NCBI RefSeq assembly: GCF_000746025.2
Contig: NZ_CP045798.1
Span: 411,001 to 475,000 of the forward strand
From: Thermanaerosceptrum fracticalcis
Lineage (GTDB): Bacteria > Bacillota > Peptococcia > DRI-13
Reading direction: 5' to 3'
Length of the DNA: 64,000 bases
Below the pieces are notes generated by a model that did not search any database, was not told the DNA's origin, and saw only the letters and a program-made list of their open reading frames with translations. Shown here piece after piece: positions 16,222 through 25,146 of this stretch (positions are counted from its first letter, which is position 1; every line of letters begins with the position of its first letter). The position numbers and the translations under genes were made by a program.

Positions 16222-17361
16222 ATGGATTTTGAATTAACGAAAAAGCAGGAGATGTTCAGAACATTGTTTCAGGAATTTGCCGAAAAGGAAGTAGCGCCTA
16301 AAGCCTTTGAAATTGATGAAAATGGCGAATTTCCCTGGGATACTGTGAAAAAAATGGGGAAGCTGGGTTTTTTGGGTTTACCTTTTACTAAGGAATACGG
16401 GGGAGCAGGCGCCGATACCCTGACCTACATCATGGCTGTGGAGGAAATATCCCGGGCCTGTGCAGCCACAGGGGTCATTCTTTCCGCCCATGTCTCTTTG
16501 GGCTGCCATCCTATCTACCAGTTTGGCACACCCCAGCAAAAAGAAAAGTACCTGGTTCCCATGGCTAAGGGAGAACTTTTGGGTGCTTTTGGTTTAACAG
16601 AGCCTAACGCGGGTACAGATGCAGCAGGCCAGCAGACCGCAGCGGTATTGGATGGTGATGCCTATATCCTGAACGGTACCAAAATCTTTATTACCAATGG
16701 CGGCTGTGCCGATGTCTATATTGTCTTTGCCATGACCGATCCCGCTAAAGGGCTCAAAGGAATCAGTGCCTTTATTGTAGAAAAAGGGACCCCTGGTTTT
16801 ACCTTCGGTCCTAAAGAACACAAAATGGGGATCCGGGCTTCCAGCACTACGGAATTGATTTTCCAGGACTGCCGCATCCCTAAAGAAAACTTGCTGGGTA
16901 AGGAAGGGGACGGTTTCAAGATAGCCATGCAGACCCTGGATGGCGGCCGTATTGGGATAGCCGCCCAGGCCTTGGGCATTGCCCAGGCTGCCCTCGACGA
17001 ATGTGTTCGCTATACGAAAGAACGCCAGCAGTTTAACAAGCCTTTGTCCAATTTCCAGGCCATCCAGTGGATGATTGCCGATATGGCCACGGACATAGAC
17101 GCGGCCCGTTTTCTGGTGTATCGTGCCGCTGTCCTCAAAGATAAGAAGAAGCCTTTCTCGAAAGAAGCGGCCATGGCTAAACTCTTTGCATCGGAAGCGG
17201 CCATGAAACATACGGTGAAGGCAGTACAAATCCATGGCGGCTACGGCTACATGAAGGAGTACAAAGTGGAGCGCCTCATGCGTGATGCCAAAATCACCGA
17301 GATATATGAAGGGACTTCCGAAGTCCAGCGCATGGTTATTGCCGGAAACACCCTGAAATAG
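16222..17361 (+). CDS. short-chain acyl-CoA dehydrogenase (butyryl-CoA type)
   Basis: The 379-residue flavoenzyme has the standard three-domain acyl-CoA dehydrogenase fold. Signatures include GAFGLTEPNAGTDAAG (substrate- and FAD-binding loop), LNGTKIFITNGG, and the C-terminal IYEGTSEVQRMVIA region, in which the Glu of YEGTSE is the expected catalytic base. It interconverts saturated and 2,3-unsaturated acyl-CoA, passing electrons to the Etf encoded by the next two genes. Length matches the bacterial short-chain family. CCAAGGAGG lies 10 bases before the ATG. The promoter upstream is of sigma-54 type. Exact chain length preference is inferred, not seen. Confidence 0.88.
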   Translation: MDFELTKKQEMFRTLFQEFAEKEVAPKAFEIDENGEFPWDTVKKMGKLGFLGLPFTKEYGGAGADTLTYIMAVEEISRACAATGVILSAHVSLGCHPIYQFGTPQQKEKYLVPMAKGELLGAFGLTEPNAGTDAAGQQTAAVLDGDAYILNGTKIFITNGGCADVYIVFAMTDPAKGLKGISAFIVEKGTPGFTFGPKEHKMGIRASSTTELIFQDCRIPKENLLGKEGDGFKIAMQTLDGGRIGIAAQALGIAQAALDECVRYTKERQQFNKPLSNFQAIQWMIADMATDIDAARFLVYRAAVLKDKKKPFSKEAAMAKLFASEAAMKHTVKAVQIHGGYGYMKEYKVERLMRDAKITEIYEGTSEVQRMVIAGNTLK

Positions 17362-17375
17362 TGGAGGAATTGAAC

Positions 17376-18164
17376 ATGAAGATCATTGTCTGCCTAAAGC
17401 AAGTACCCAATACCAATGAGGTGAAGATAGACTCCAAGACAGGAACCATGATCAGGGAAGGGGTGCCCAGTATCATCAACCCCGATGACAAAAATGCCCT
17501 GGAAGCGGCCCTGCAGTTGAAAGAAGAAAAGGGAGCCAGTATTACTTTGTTGACCATGGGACCCCCTCAGGCTGATTATGCCTTGCGGGAGGCCCTGGCC
17601 ATGGGGGCTGACAGAGCCATCCTCCTGACCGACAGAGCCTTTGCCGGGGCTGACACCTGGGCCACATCCTATACTTTGGCTCAGGCCGTGAAAAAGATCG
17701 GCCAGTTTGACATCATCTTCTGCGGCCGCCAGGCCATTGACGGCGATACAGCCCAGGTAGGTCCCGAATTAGCTGAACACCTGGATATCCCTCAGGTGAC
17801 CTATGTAAAGAAAATCCTGGCTGTGGAAAAAGATAAAGTCGTGGTAGAGCGGGCTTTGGAGGATGGTTACGAGGTGGTGGAAGCCCAGTTGCCGGTGCTT
17901 TTGACCGCGGTAAAGGAATTAAATACCCCCCGTTATCCCTCGGCTTACGGCATTGTGGCCGCCTTTGACGAGAAAGAAGTAGAAACCTGGACAGCGGAAA
18001 CCATAGGCGGCAACCCTGAAAAACTGGGGCTGAAAGGTTCGCCCACCCAGGTTAAACGCTCCTTTGCGCCTAAAGCCAAGGAAGCGGGGGTCATCATCAA
18101 AGGAACGGCCAAAGAAGCTGTACAGGTTCTCCGGCAGGAACTGCTGGCCAAACATGTGTTGTAG
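17376..18164 (+). CDS. etfB: electron transfer flavoprotein beta subunit
   Basis: The 262-residue protein has the EtfB pattern: MKIIVCLKQVPNT at the start, LLTMGPPQADYALREALAMGADRAILL, and FCGRQAIDGDTAQVGPELAEHL (nucleotide-binding loop), with the recognition loop region around TPRYPS. It binds the AMP or second FAD and pairs with EtfA to accept electrons from the acyl-CoA dehydrogenase encoded upstream. The ATG at 17376 follows GGAGG by about 7 bases, leaving only 14 bases between genes. The EtfA partner starts 12 bases downstream. Confidence 0.92.
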   Translation: MKIIVCLKQVPNTNEVKIDSKTGTMIREGVPSIINPDDKNALEAALQLKEEKGASITLLTMGPPQADYALREALAMGADRAILLTDRAFAGADTWATSYTLAQAVKKIGQFDIIFCGRQAIDGDTAQVGPELAEHLDIPQVTYVKKILAVEKDKVVVERALEDGYEVVEAQLPVLLTAVKELNTPRYPSAYGIVAAFDEKEVETWTAETIGGNPEKLGLKGSPTQVKRSFAPKAKEAGVIIKGTAKEAVQVLRQELLAKHVL

Positions 18165-18175
18165 GAGGTAGCAAG

Positions 18176-19411
18176 ATGACAGTAATAATCGAGCCAACTA
18201 AGTGTATAGGCTGTGAAGCTTGTGTCAGCGCCTGCCCTTTTGGGGCCATTGAAATGGTAGACGGCGTAGCCAAGATCAATGATAAATGTACAGAGTGCGG
18301 CGCCTGTGTGGAAGTTTGTCCTGTAGAGGCTATCACCAGGACGGAAAGGGCTAAAACAGAAGAGGTCTCTCCGGAAGATTACCGGGGAGTCTGGGTTTTT
18401 GCGGAGCAAAGAGACGGGCAGGTTATGAACATCACCCTGGAGCTCCTGGGAGAAGGCAAGCGGCTGGCGGAAACTCTGGGAGTAGAGCTGGCGGCGGTAC
18501 TGATGGGGGATCAGGTGGAGAGCAAAGTTCCTGAACTTTTTGCTTATGGGGCAGATATCGTGCATCTTGTGGAAGACACGGAACTGAAAAACTACCGTAC
18601 AGAGAGCTACACGGCGGTACTGGCTGAACTGATTAAAAAGTATAGGCCGGAGATTATGCTCATCGGGGCCACCAATATCGGCAGGGACCTGGCACCGCGC
18701 CTGGCAGGGCGCATCGGAACCGGTCTTACCGCCGACTGTACGGAACTGGACATAGACCTGGAGCAAAGGCTGCTCCAGCAGACTCGTCCTGCTTTTGGGG
18801 GTAACCTGATGGCTACCATTCTCTGTGCCCAAAACCGTCCCCAGATGGCTACAGTGCGGCCCGGTGTCATGAAAAAGCTAATACCCGATAGCTGCCGTAC
18901 CGGAAAAATCATCAGAACTCCCTACCAAAAGGATCAGGTGAACGTACGTACTCGCATCCTGGAGGTGGTGAAAGAGGCCGGCAGAGTAGTGAACCTGGAA
19001 GAGGCCCAGATTATAGTTTCCGGCGGGCGCGGTGTTGGCAGCCAGGAAGGCTTTGCTGTACTGGAAGAGCTGGCCCAAAAGCTGGGCGGCGTGGTAGCGG
19101 CCTCCCGCGGTGCCGTAGATGCGGGCTGGGTACCCGCCTCCTATCAAGTGGGACAGACGGGCAAAACCGTTCATCCCAAGCTGTATATTGCCTGCGGCAT
19201 TTCCGGCGCCATTCAGCACGTAGCGGGTATGCAAAATTCAGGGCTCATTGTGGCCATCAATAAGAACCCTAATGCACCGATCTTTAAAGTGGCCGATTAC
19301 GGCATCGTTGGCGACTTGCACCAGGTAGTACCCCTCCTGATAGAAGCTCTGGCTGAGGAAGGAAAACCAGATCTAAGCTGCCAGGTGGAAAGTGCTGCCG
19401 CACAGGAGTAA
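18176..19411 (+). CDS. etfA: EtfA with N-terminal 2[4Fe-4S] ferredoxin domain
   Basis: The 411-residue protein is about 70-90 residues longer than classic EtfA because it begins with a ferredoxin domain. Two CxxCxxCxxxCP clusters are seen (CIGCEACVSACP, residues 11-22, and CTECGACVEVCP, about 40-51). The rest is a normal alpha subunit, with the FAD-binding C-terminal domain visible in GGRGVGSQEGF, SRGAVDAGW and QVGQTGKTVHPKLYIACGISGAIQH. Such forms occur in clostridial Etf complexes linked to ferredoxin and sometimes to electron bifurcation. The cluster would give an added electron route; whether this one bifurcates cannot be read from sequence. AGGAGG precedes the start. Confidence 0.92.
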   Translation: MTVIIEPTKCIGCEACVSACPFGAIEMVDGVAKINDKCTECGACVEVCPVEAITRTERAKTEEVSPEDYRGVWVFAEQRDGQVMNITLELLGEGKRLAETLGVELAAVLMGDQVESKVPELFAYGADIVHLVEDTELKNYRTESYTAVLAELIKKYRPEIMLIGATNIGRDLAPRLAGRIGTGLTADCTELDIDLEQRLLQQTRPAFGGNLMATILCAQNRPQMATVRPGVMKKLIPDSCRTGKIIRTPYQKDQVNVRTRILEVVKEAGRVVNLEEAQIIVSGGRGVGSQEGFAVLEELAQKLGGVVAASRGAVDAGWVPASYQVGQTGKTVHPKLYIACGISGAIQHVAGMQNSGLIVAINKNPNAPIFKVADYGIVGDLHQVVPLLIEALAEEGKPDLSCQVESAAAQE

Positions 19412-19414
19412 TTA

Positions 19415-19461
19415 AGAACCGTGACCAGTGACCAGTGACCGGTGTCCGGTGACCAGTAACG
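19415..19461. repeat. heptad repeat block D, GTGACC type
   Basis: Seven units follow the etfA stop codon almost at once: AGAACC, GTGACC, AGTGACC twice, GGTGTCC, GGTGACC, AGTAACG. They match the core of blocks C and H. Confidence 0.75.
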
Positions 19462-19487
19462 CTTGGGGAACCGGAATAGTTCAGTAG

Positions 19488-19524
19488 AACCTTCATGCTT
19501 TTACGGCATGGGGGTTTTCTTTTT
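19488..19524 (+). terminator. terminator of the acyl-CoA dehydrogenase/Etf operon
   Basis: AACC-TTCATGC pairs with GCATG-GGGGTT around TTTTACG, followed by TTCTTTTT. Confidence 0.75.
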
Positions 19525-19617
19525 GGCGTGTAAAAAAGTATAATTGAGATTAGCAACAGGATGTTGAGATCGGACATCAGGAGGCAAAGCCGATTTGGTA
19601 CCCGGTCTATTCTGCGA

Positions 19618-19687
19618 ACTGCCCACTGCGAACTGCGAACTTAATACTATATACTATCAACTACCAACTAACAACTATCAACTAATA
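19618..19687. repeat. heptad repeat block E, ACTATCA type
   Basis: Ten units of 7 bases run in register: ACTGCCC, ACTGCGA twice, ACTTAAT, ACTATAT, ACTATCA, ACTACCA, ACTAACA, ACTATCA, ACTAATA. They match the second part of block B. A looser CCG-type stretch lies just before, from about 19568. Confidence 0.8.
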
Positions 19688-19703
19688 ATGAAGGAGCATT
19701 GCC

Positions 19704-20633
19704 TTGAGAAAATTCCTTATCTTATTTTGCTGTTTTTTGTTGTGTACGGCTTGTGCCCGTCAGCAAACGCCTCAGCTAAAATTTGAAAGCTCCACGTCTG
19801 AGGACAGGATAGGGCAATACATAGAAGACTTAACCCATAAAAAGTTTACGGGCCGGCAGGGAGGAACTCAGGGAGAGGCACAGGCAGCTTTGTACCTGGC
19901 CCGTTTTCTAAAAAAGGCCGGACTAAAGCCTGGAGGTGATGGAGAAACATTTTTTCAGTCATTTCCTATCGGTAAATATGAACCTGTGTTGATGGAAAAC
20001 CGCATGACTTTCCGGCAGGTAAGCGGCAAAGAAAGTAACATCAGTGAAAATGTTCTTGGAGTTTTACCCGGTAAAAAAGAAGACGTGATTGTGGTGAGTG
20101 CCCATTATGATCATTTGGGTACCGTCGAAGGCAAGCTTTATCCTGGGGCCAATGACAATGCCTCGGGGGTAGCCCTTGTCATGGAACTGGTAAACAGCCT
20201 CAAGGGACAAGTCCCCCCTTATACCATTCTTTTTGCTTTTTGGGGTGCGGAGGAAAAGGGGCTTTTAGGCTCGAGTTTCTTCAGCGAAAACCCTACCATA
20301 CCCCTGGAAAAAATTAAGTGTGTGGTAAACCTGGACAGTCTTGGTAACCTTGGAGAGGATCAGGTGCTTTTAGGTTGGCCGGGGGGAGAGAATGAGATTA
20401 GCAAAGGGATTTTAGGCGAGTTTGAGCGGGAAGGCTGGAAGATTCACTGGGAAAAGACGGAAAAACACAGCAGTGATCATTTACCTTTTGCCAAAAAAGG
20501 TATTGCTGCCTTCACCCTGCTTTCTCCCCGCTGGCTGGAAAAAAACCACACGCCTATGGATACGATGGAAATCATTAATAAGTCTCCCCTGGGGAGACTA
20601 CTGATACCCTTAAAAAAGGGCCTGGTATCTTAA
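19704..20633 (+). CDS. M28 family zinc peptidase lipoprotein
   Basis: The 309-residue protein starts with a lipoprotein signal (hydrophobic FLILFCCFLLCTAC, lipobox LCTAC, Cys about residue 17), so it is expected to be anchored outside the membrane. The M28 zinc-peptidase motifs follow in order: SAHYDHLG, GANDNASG, GAEEKGLLG, VNLDSLG and SSDHLPF, which supply the His, Asp, Glu-Glu, Asp and His ligands. It should cleave N-terminal amino acids from peptides. The TTG start follows AAGGAG at about 7 bases. It stands alone, between a repeat block and a terminator that overlaps its last codons. Confidence 0.85.
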   Translation: MRKFLILFCCFLLCTACARQQTPQLKFESSTSEDRIGQYIEDLTHKKFTGRQGGTQGEAQAALYLARFLKKAGLKPGGDGETFFQSFPIGKYEPVLMENRMTFRQVSGKESNISENVLGVLPGKKEDVIVVSAHYDHLGTVEGKLYPGANDNASGVALVMELVNSLKGQVPPYTILFAFWGAEEKGLLGSSFFSENPTIPLEKIKCVVNLDSLGNLGEDQVLLGWPGGENEISKGILGEFEREGWKIHWEKTEKHSSDHLPFAKKGIAAFTLLSPRWLEKNHTPMDTMEIINKSPLGRLLIPLKKGLVS

Positions 20634-20652
20634 GTCTCCCAGGCATTATTTT
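20620..20652 (+). terminator. terminator overlapping the end of the M28 gene
   Basis: GCCTGG pairs with CCAGGC across the stop codon, followed by ATTATTTT. Confidence 0.6.
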
Positions 20653-20707
20653 AGCTATTGTTTATATAATTTTTTTATGAACATCTAACGAAAGCGGAGA
20701 AAGAGAG

Positions 20708-21250
20708 ATGTCTACTACAGACTGGCAGATTATCCTGTTATCGGCTCTGCCGGTAACTGAACTCCGGGCTACCATACCTTTGGCCCTGGCTATGGGTATG
20801 TCGCCCCTCAGGGCTTTGACCCTGGGAGTCTTCGGTAACCTTTTGCCCATCATCCCCCTTATTTGCCTTTTGGAACCCTTGAGCCGCAGGTTGCGCCGGT
20901 ATCCTGTCCTGGATAACTTTTTCCAGAAGGTATTAACAAGGACCCGGCAGAAAGGTAGTGGAGTACAAAAATACGGAGCCCTGGGGCTTTTGCTCTTTGT
21001 AGCAGTGCCTTTACCGGGGACGGGGGCCTGGTCGGGAGCCATCCTGGCCTGGCTCTTAGGGATCAAACCCTTTTACACCTTCTGGGCTTTAAGCGGAGGG
21101 GTGATCCTGGCCGGCCTGGCTGTGACCACGGCTAGCCTGGGACTGGTGAAAATCGCGGATTTTTTATATGACATGGAGTATCTGGCAGGCCTGCTTTTGC
21201 TCCTGGGTTTTATCTATTTACTGTACAGGAAAAGAAAGAAAAAAGAATAA
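20708..21250 (+). CDS. small multidrug-export-like membrane protein
   Basis: The 180-residue protein has five or so hydrophobic segments and the motifs of the Sm_multidrug_ex family: LPVTELRATIPLALAMGM near the start, and a PLPGTGAWSGAILAWLLGI region in the middle. A basic tail (RKRKKKE) ends the protein. The family name comes from limited data, and transport function is not shown. The ribosome site is weak (GCGGAGAAAGAG). It is followed 51 bases later by lpdA, on the same strand, but no functional link is obvious. Confidence 0.72.
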   Translation: MSTTDWQIILLSALPVTELRATIPLALAMGMSPLRALTLGVFGNLLPIIPLICLLEPLSRRLRRYPVLDNFFQKVLTRTRQKGSGVQKYGALGLLLFVAVPLPGTGAWSGAILAWLLGIKPFYTFWALSGGVILAGLAVTTASLGLVKIADFLYDMEYLAGLLLLLGFIYLLYRKRKKKE

Positions 21251-21301
21251 TTAATATGAAGAGGAGTTATAAAAGTTATAAATGAGATAGGGGGTTGTCG
21301 T

Positions 21302-22681
21302 ATGAGAATCACTGTACTGGGGGCAGGACCGGCAGGTTATGCTGCTGCCTTGCGGGCTGCTCAGAAAGGGGCTAAGGTCACGCTCATAGAAAAAGAACGT
21401 CTGGGCGGCACTTGCCTGAACTGGGGATGTATACCCACAAAAGTGTGGGTGGAGAGTGCCCACCGCTGGAGGGCGATCCAGGAAGTCGCCGATTTTGGCC
21501 TGGAATGTACGGCCCATAGGCCTAACCTCCAAGCTATCGTGGCCAGGAAAAACCAGGTGGTGGAAACCCTGGTGGGCGGGATCCAACAGCTCATGGCGAA
21601 ACAAAAGGTCCATGTCCTCCGGGGACGAGGAACAGTGGTGAACCCTCGTCTCGTCTCAGTACAGTTGGCAGACGGTTCCCGGGAAGAAGTAGAGAATGAT
21701 TGTTTAATTTTAGCTACCGGGTCTGTACCTGCCTCACTGCCTATTCCTGGCCTGGACCTGCCGGGGGTAATGACCAGTAAAGAGGCTCTGGATCTAAAAG
21801 AACTTCCTTCTTCCTTAGTGATCATCGGCGGAGGAGTAATAGGTCTGGAGTTTGCCAATATCTTTCAGACTTTGGGCAGTAAAGTTACGGTGGTAGAATT
21901 ATTACCGTGTGTCCTGCCGGGTGTAGACGTGGAAATTGTTCGCCGTTTAATGCCTGTTCTTAAAAAAAGTGGCCTGGATATAAAGGTATCTACTAAGCTG
22001 TTAGAAATTAAAAAACAGGATAACATGTTGGCTCTTATCCTGGAAGGAAGTAAAGGCGTGGAGACCCTGACTGCGGAAAAGGTGTTAGTGGCTACAGGGC
22101 GGATTCCCTCTTTGTCCGGGGTAGAGACAAAAGCTTTGGGATTGGAATTGGAAGGAAGGTTTGTCAAGGTTAACCCTTATCTGGAGACTAATCTTCCTGG
22201 TGTATATGCTATTGGAGATATCGTAAAATCACCGATGCTTGCCCATGTGGCAACTGCTGAGGCTGAAACAGCTGTAGAGAATATCTTCGGTAAGAGACAG
22301 GCCATGGATTACTCGGCGGTGCCTGCCGCAGTTTACATAAGCCCAGAAGTGGCTTATGTGGGGCTCACTGAGGAAGAAGCAAAAGAACAGGGGCTGACCT
22401 ATAAGGTAGGCAAGTTTCCCTTTACGGCCAACGGCAGGGCTTTGACCCTGGGAGAAGCCCAGGGTGTGGTGAAAATCATCGCCGGCGAAAACGGTAGAAT
22501 CCTGGGAGCCCATCTTTTGGGCCCGCAGGCCTCAGAACTGGTGGCAGAGCTGACCCTTGCCCTTCGCTGGGGGATTACCACCGAACAGATCAGCCACACT
22601 ATACATGCCCATCCTTCCCTGGCCGAGGCCGTGCTGGAAAGTGCCCACAGCGTTTTTGGGAAAGCGCTGCACTTCTCGTGA
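21302..22681 (+). CDS. lpdA: dihydrolipoyl dehydrogenase
   Basis: The 459-residue flavoprotein has the FAD-binding GAGPAGYAAALRA start, the redox disulfide GGTCLNWGCIPTK (two Cys five apart), a second NAD-binding GGGVIGLEF segment (about residue 178), an AIGDIV FAD-contact motif, and the C-terminal catalytic HTIHAHPSLAEA region. It reoxidises dihydrolipoyl groups of 2-oxo-acid dehydrogenase or glycine-cleavage complexes with NAD+. None of those partners is nearby. GGGGTTG precedes the ATG. A repeat block starts at the last base of the stop codon. Confidence 0.9.
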   Translation: MRITVLGAGPAGYAAALRAAQKGAKVTLIEKERLGGTCLNWGCIPTKVWVESAHRWRAIQEVADFGLECTAHRPNLQAIVARKNQVVETLVGGIQQLMAKQKVHVLRGRGTVVNPRLVSVQLADGSREEVENDCLILATGSVPASLPIPGLDLPGVMTSKEALDLKELPSSLVIIGGGVIGLEFANIFQTLGSKVTVVELLPCVLPGVDVEIVRRLMPVLKKSGLDIKVSTKLLEIKKQDNMLALILEGSKGVETLTAEKVLVATGRIPSLSGVETKALGLELEGRFVKVNPYLETNLPGVYAIGDIVKSPMLAHVATAEAETAVENIFGKRQAMDYSAVPAAVYISPEVAYVGLTEEEAKEQGLTYKVGKFPFTANGRALTLGEAQGVVKIIAGENGRILGAHLLGPQASELVAELTLALRWGITTEQISHTIHAHPSLAEAVLESAHSVFGKALHFS

Positions 22682-22908
22682 GTTGCCAGTTGCTAGTTAC
22701 TAGTTACTAGTTCTTAGTAGGAAACACCTAATTTTATAAATTGAGGCACTTAAAAAGTCATTTATAGCACAAATTAGGCGATTGAATTCCCTAGATTGTA
22801 CTTGGGGTTTCAATCGCCTTTCTATTTTTGTGAGCTACTATTGAGTTTTTGCTAATAGGTTTTTATCTTGACTTTCTATTCACTAGTAACTAATAACTAG
22901 TAACTACT
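22681..22908. repeat. heptad repeat block F, inverted pair around a terminator
   Basis: The left arm (22681-22722) has AGTTGCC, AGTTGCT, AGTTACT twice, AGTTCTT, AGTAGGA. The right arm (22881-22908) has CACTAGT, AACTAAT, AACTAGT, AACTACT, which read as AGTTACTAGTT-type units on the other strand. The arms face each other about 160 bases apart, with a strong terminator hairpin between them. Confidence 0.8.
22776..22831 (+). terminator. terminator after lpdA
   Basis: AGGCGATTGAA pairs with TTTCAATCGCCT; a second TTCCC/GGGG pairing extends the stem. A T-rich tail (TTTCTATTTTT) follows. Confidence 0.85.
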
Positions 22909-23117
22909 TCCATAGAGGAGTAAAGTTCACAATTACTGCAGATACCAATACTGACGGTAAACGTGTGCTGGGGATGGGGTAAAGTTATTTCTGGTAAACA
23001 CCTTTATCTTTAACAAATTTTTAACAACTCAAATCCGTCCATGTTGGAAAAACAGTTTGAGGGGGTAAAAAAAATTCTGTTTCCCCGGGAAAAAGAGAAG
23101 GAAATTTTATCCCAGGG
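22909..23117. other. gap before mraZ, no gene seen
   Basis: This stretch connects repeat block F to the mraZ promoter. No ORF with a ribosome site and no strong -35 box are visible. A CCCCGGGG-like centre near 23082-23092 is the only symmetrical element noticed. Confidence 0.4.
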
Positions 23118-23187
23118 TAGAATATAGTGGTATGAAGTGGTGAAAAGTGGTTGATTGTGGGTAAAAGTGGTGGTAATGTGGGGTGAG
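23118..23187 (+). promoter_or_regulatory. MraZ operator with six GTGG boxes before mraZ
   Basis: GTGG occurs at 23127, 23137, 23147, 23157, 23167 and 23178. The first five are exactly 10 bases apart, one helical turn. MraZ is known to bind short G-rich direct repeats at about one-turn spacing before its own gene. The last box overlaps the mraZ ribosome site. A TAGAAT -10-like box lies at 23118-23123. Autoregulation of the whole cluster is predicted. Confidence 0.78.
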
Positions 23188-23192
23188 ACAAC

Positions 23193-23630
23193 TTGTTCAC
23201 AGGTGAATACCAGCACTCCATTGATGAAAAAGGTAGGCTCATCATGCCTGCCAAGCTGCGTGAAGCTCTGGGAGACAGGTTTATGACCACCAAGGGATTG
23301 GATGGTTGTCTGTTTGTTTACCCCCTTACCGAATGGAAGTTATTAGAGGAAAAACTCAAGAATTTACCTTTTACCAATAAAGATGCCCGTGCCTTTGCCC
23401 GTTTTTTCTTTGCGGGAGCTACCGAATGCGAGGTTGACAAACAGGGGCGTGTGCTCATTAGTGCCAATTTACGGGAATACGCCGGTCTTAATAAAGACGT
23501 GGTGATTATCGGTGTAGGTACCCGCCTGGAAATATGGAGCAAGGAAGCCTGGGAAGGCTATAGCAGTGAAACAGAAAAGAGTTATGAAGAGTTGGCGGAG
23601 AAGATGGTGGATTTGGATCTGGGATTTTGA
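23193..23630 (+). CDS. mraZ: transcriptional regulator MraZ
   Basis: The 145-residue protein has two AbrB-like DNA-binding halves, each with the DxxxR motif: [19 protein letters not shown] near the start and [18 protein letters not shown] in the middle. MraZ forms a ring that binds repeats in its own promoter and is the first gene of the division and cell-wall cluster. A TTG start is used, fixed by GGGGTGAG upstream and by homology of the first residues. The six-box operator directly upstream is the expected target. Confidence 0.93.
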   Translation: MFTGEYQHSIDEKGRLIMPAKLREALGDRFMTTKGLDGCLFVYPLTEWKLLEEKLKNLPFTNKDARAFARFFFAGATECEVDKQGRVLISANLREYAGLNKDVVIIGVGTRLEIWSKEAWEGYSSETEKSYEELAEKMVDLDLGF

Positions 23631-23640
23631 GGTGAAATAA

Positions 23641-24582
23641 ATGAACTTTCAACACACACCCGTTCTTCTCCAGGAGGTACTGGATTACTTGGCCCCGCTC
23701 CCCGGCAAGATCATAGTGGACTGTACCCTGGGGGGAGGGGGGCACAGCAGTGAAATTCTCAAAAGAATCCTGCCGGGGGGAAAATTAATTGCTCTGGACC
23801 AGGACCTGGACGCCATCAAAGCGGCTGAAAAAAAATTGGAACCCTTTGGTAAAGATACTTTTATCATTGTCCACCGCAACTTTGTCCATCTCCAGGAGGT
23901 GCTCCGGGAAATAGCCGTAGACGGCGTAGATGGTATTCTCTATGACCTGGGCGTGTCCTCGTACCAGTTGGACGAAGCAGAACGGGGCTTCAGTTATCAA
24001 CATGATGCCCCTCTGGATATGCGGATGGACAGAACGAAACCGGGCAGTGCCTATGACCTGGTGAATAAGGCTTCCCTGGAGGAGTTAAGTGAAATTATTA
24101 AAGAGTACGGGGAAGAACGCTGGGCTAGACGGATCGCGCAATTCATTGTCAAGGAACGGGAGATAAAGCCGCTAGAAACCACCGGGGAGCTGGTAGAGGT
24201 TATCAAAAAGGCCATACCCAGTGGGGCCAGGCGTGAAGGGCCTCATCCCGCTAAACGTACTTTTCAGGCTTTACGGATAGCTGTCAACAGGGAACTGGAC
24301 ATCCTCCCCGGGGCTTTTGCCGGGGGAATAGAGCGGCTTAAGCCTGGGGGAAGAATGGCCGTCATCACTTTTCATTCCCTGGAGGATAGGATTACCAAAG
24401 ATACTTTCAAAGAATTGGCCAGGGGTTGTATCTGTCCCAAAGAGCTGCCTGTCTGTGTGTGTAATAACAAACCTAAAGTGAAAATTCTTACCGGCAAACC
24501 GGTTTTACCCGGTGAAAGAGAACTAAGAGACAACCCCCGGGCACGCAGTGCAAAATTACGGGTGGTGGAGAAGCTTTCATAA
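23641..24582 (+). CDS. rsmH: 16S rRNA (cytosine-N4) methyltransferase RsmH
   Basis: The 313-residue SAM-dependent enzyme has the MraW/RsmH signatures: [13 protein letters not shown] at the N-terminus, [12 protein letters not shown] (SAM-binding loop), [19 protein letters not shown], and [12 protein letters not shown]. It methylates N4 of C1402 in 16S rRNA. Length and order match the family. It starts 10 bases after mraZ, with GAGGTGA overlapping the mraZ stop. Confidence 0.95.
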   Translation: MNFQHTPVLLQEVLDYLAPLPGKIIVDCTLGGGGHSSEILKRILPGGKLIALDQDLDAIKAAEKKLEPFGKDTFIIVHRNFVHLQEVLREIAVDGVDGILYDLGVSSYQLDEAERGFSYQHDAPLDMRMDRTKPGSAYDLVNKASLEELSEIIKEYGEERWARRIAQFIVKEREIKPLETTGELVEVIKKAIPSGARREGPHPAKRTFQALRIAVNRELDILPGAFAGGIERLKPGGRMAVITFHSLEDRITKDTFKELARGCICPKELPVCVCNNKPKVKILTGKPVLPGERELRDNPRARSAKLRVVEKLS

Positions 24583-24611
24583 GTTCTAAAGGAGAGAGAA
24601 GGTGAATACCC

Positions 24612-25133
24612 TTGATACTAGCGACCAAACGGGCTGTCGGATCTGATTATGCTTACCAGCCTTATTACCGGGAAAAATTTGAGCAACAGAAACAAACAAA
24701 AGTCAGGATTAAAAAACGTCCTTCTCCCCTCTTAGTTGTAGTTTTGGGGATTTCTCTTATTGGTATCATGTTTTTCACCGGTCTGTCCTACACCTATCTG
24801 AAAGCACGGATAGCCCATCTCAACTGGCAAATAAGTCAGGGTAAAAAGGATATTGCGGCTATGCAAGTGCAGAATGAAAAGTTAAAATTAGAGATAGCAA
24901 GGCTTAAGTCTCTGGATCGTATTGAGAAAGTAGCTACTACTCAGATGGGTATGATTAAGAATCCCGGAGTAGAGTATCTGGCCATCAAAGCCACTACCAC
25001 CAATACGTCAGTACCGGCTTCCCAGACAGTAAGAGAAATGCCCGCTCAAAATCCCGCAAATACTTCTCAGGACGGTATCATTACGGCCATTACAAAGGTC
25101 ATATCAGAGAAGGCTGGAATAGGAAAAGGGTAA
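24612..25133 (+). CDS. ftsL: FtsL-like division protein
   Basis: The 173-residue protein has the FtsL/DivIC layout: a basic cytoplasmic N-terminus of about 40 residues, one membrane helix (PLLVVVLGISLIGIMFFTGLSY), then a leucine-zipper-like coiled coil (HLNWQISQGKKDIAAMQVQNEKLKLEIARL), a short LDRIEKVATTQMGM stretch, and a flexible tail. It sits between rsmH and a division PBP, the usual ftsL place. FtsL joins the divisome with FtsQ/DivIB and DivIC. The start is TTG after GAGAAGGTGA. Sequence similarity among FtsL proteins is low, so position carries much of the weight. Confidence 0.8.
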   Translation: MILATKRAVGSDYAYQPYYREKFEQQKQTKVRIKKRPSPLLVVVLGISLIGIMFFTGLSYTYLKARIAHLNWQISQGKKDIAAMQVQNEKLKLEIARLKSLDRIEKVATTQMGMIKNPGVEYLAIKATTTNTSVPASQTVREMPAQNPANTSQDGIITAITKVISEKAGIGKG

Positions 25134-25146
25134 GACAGCATATGGA

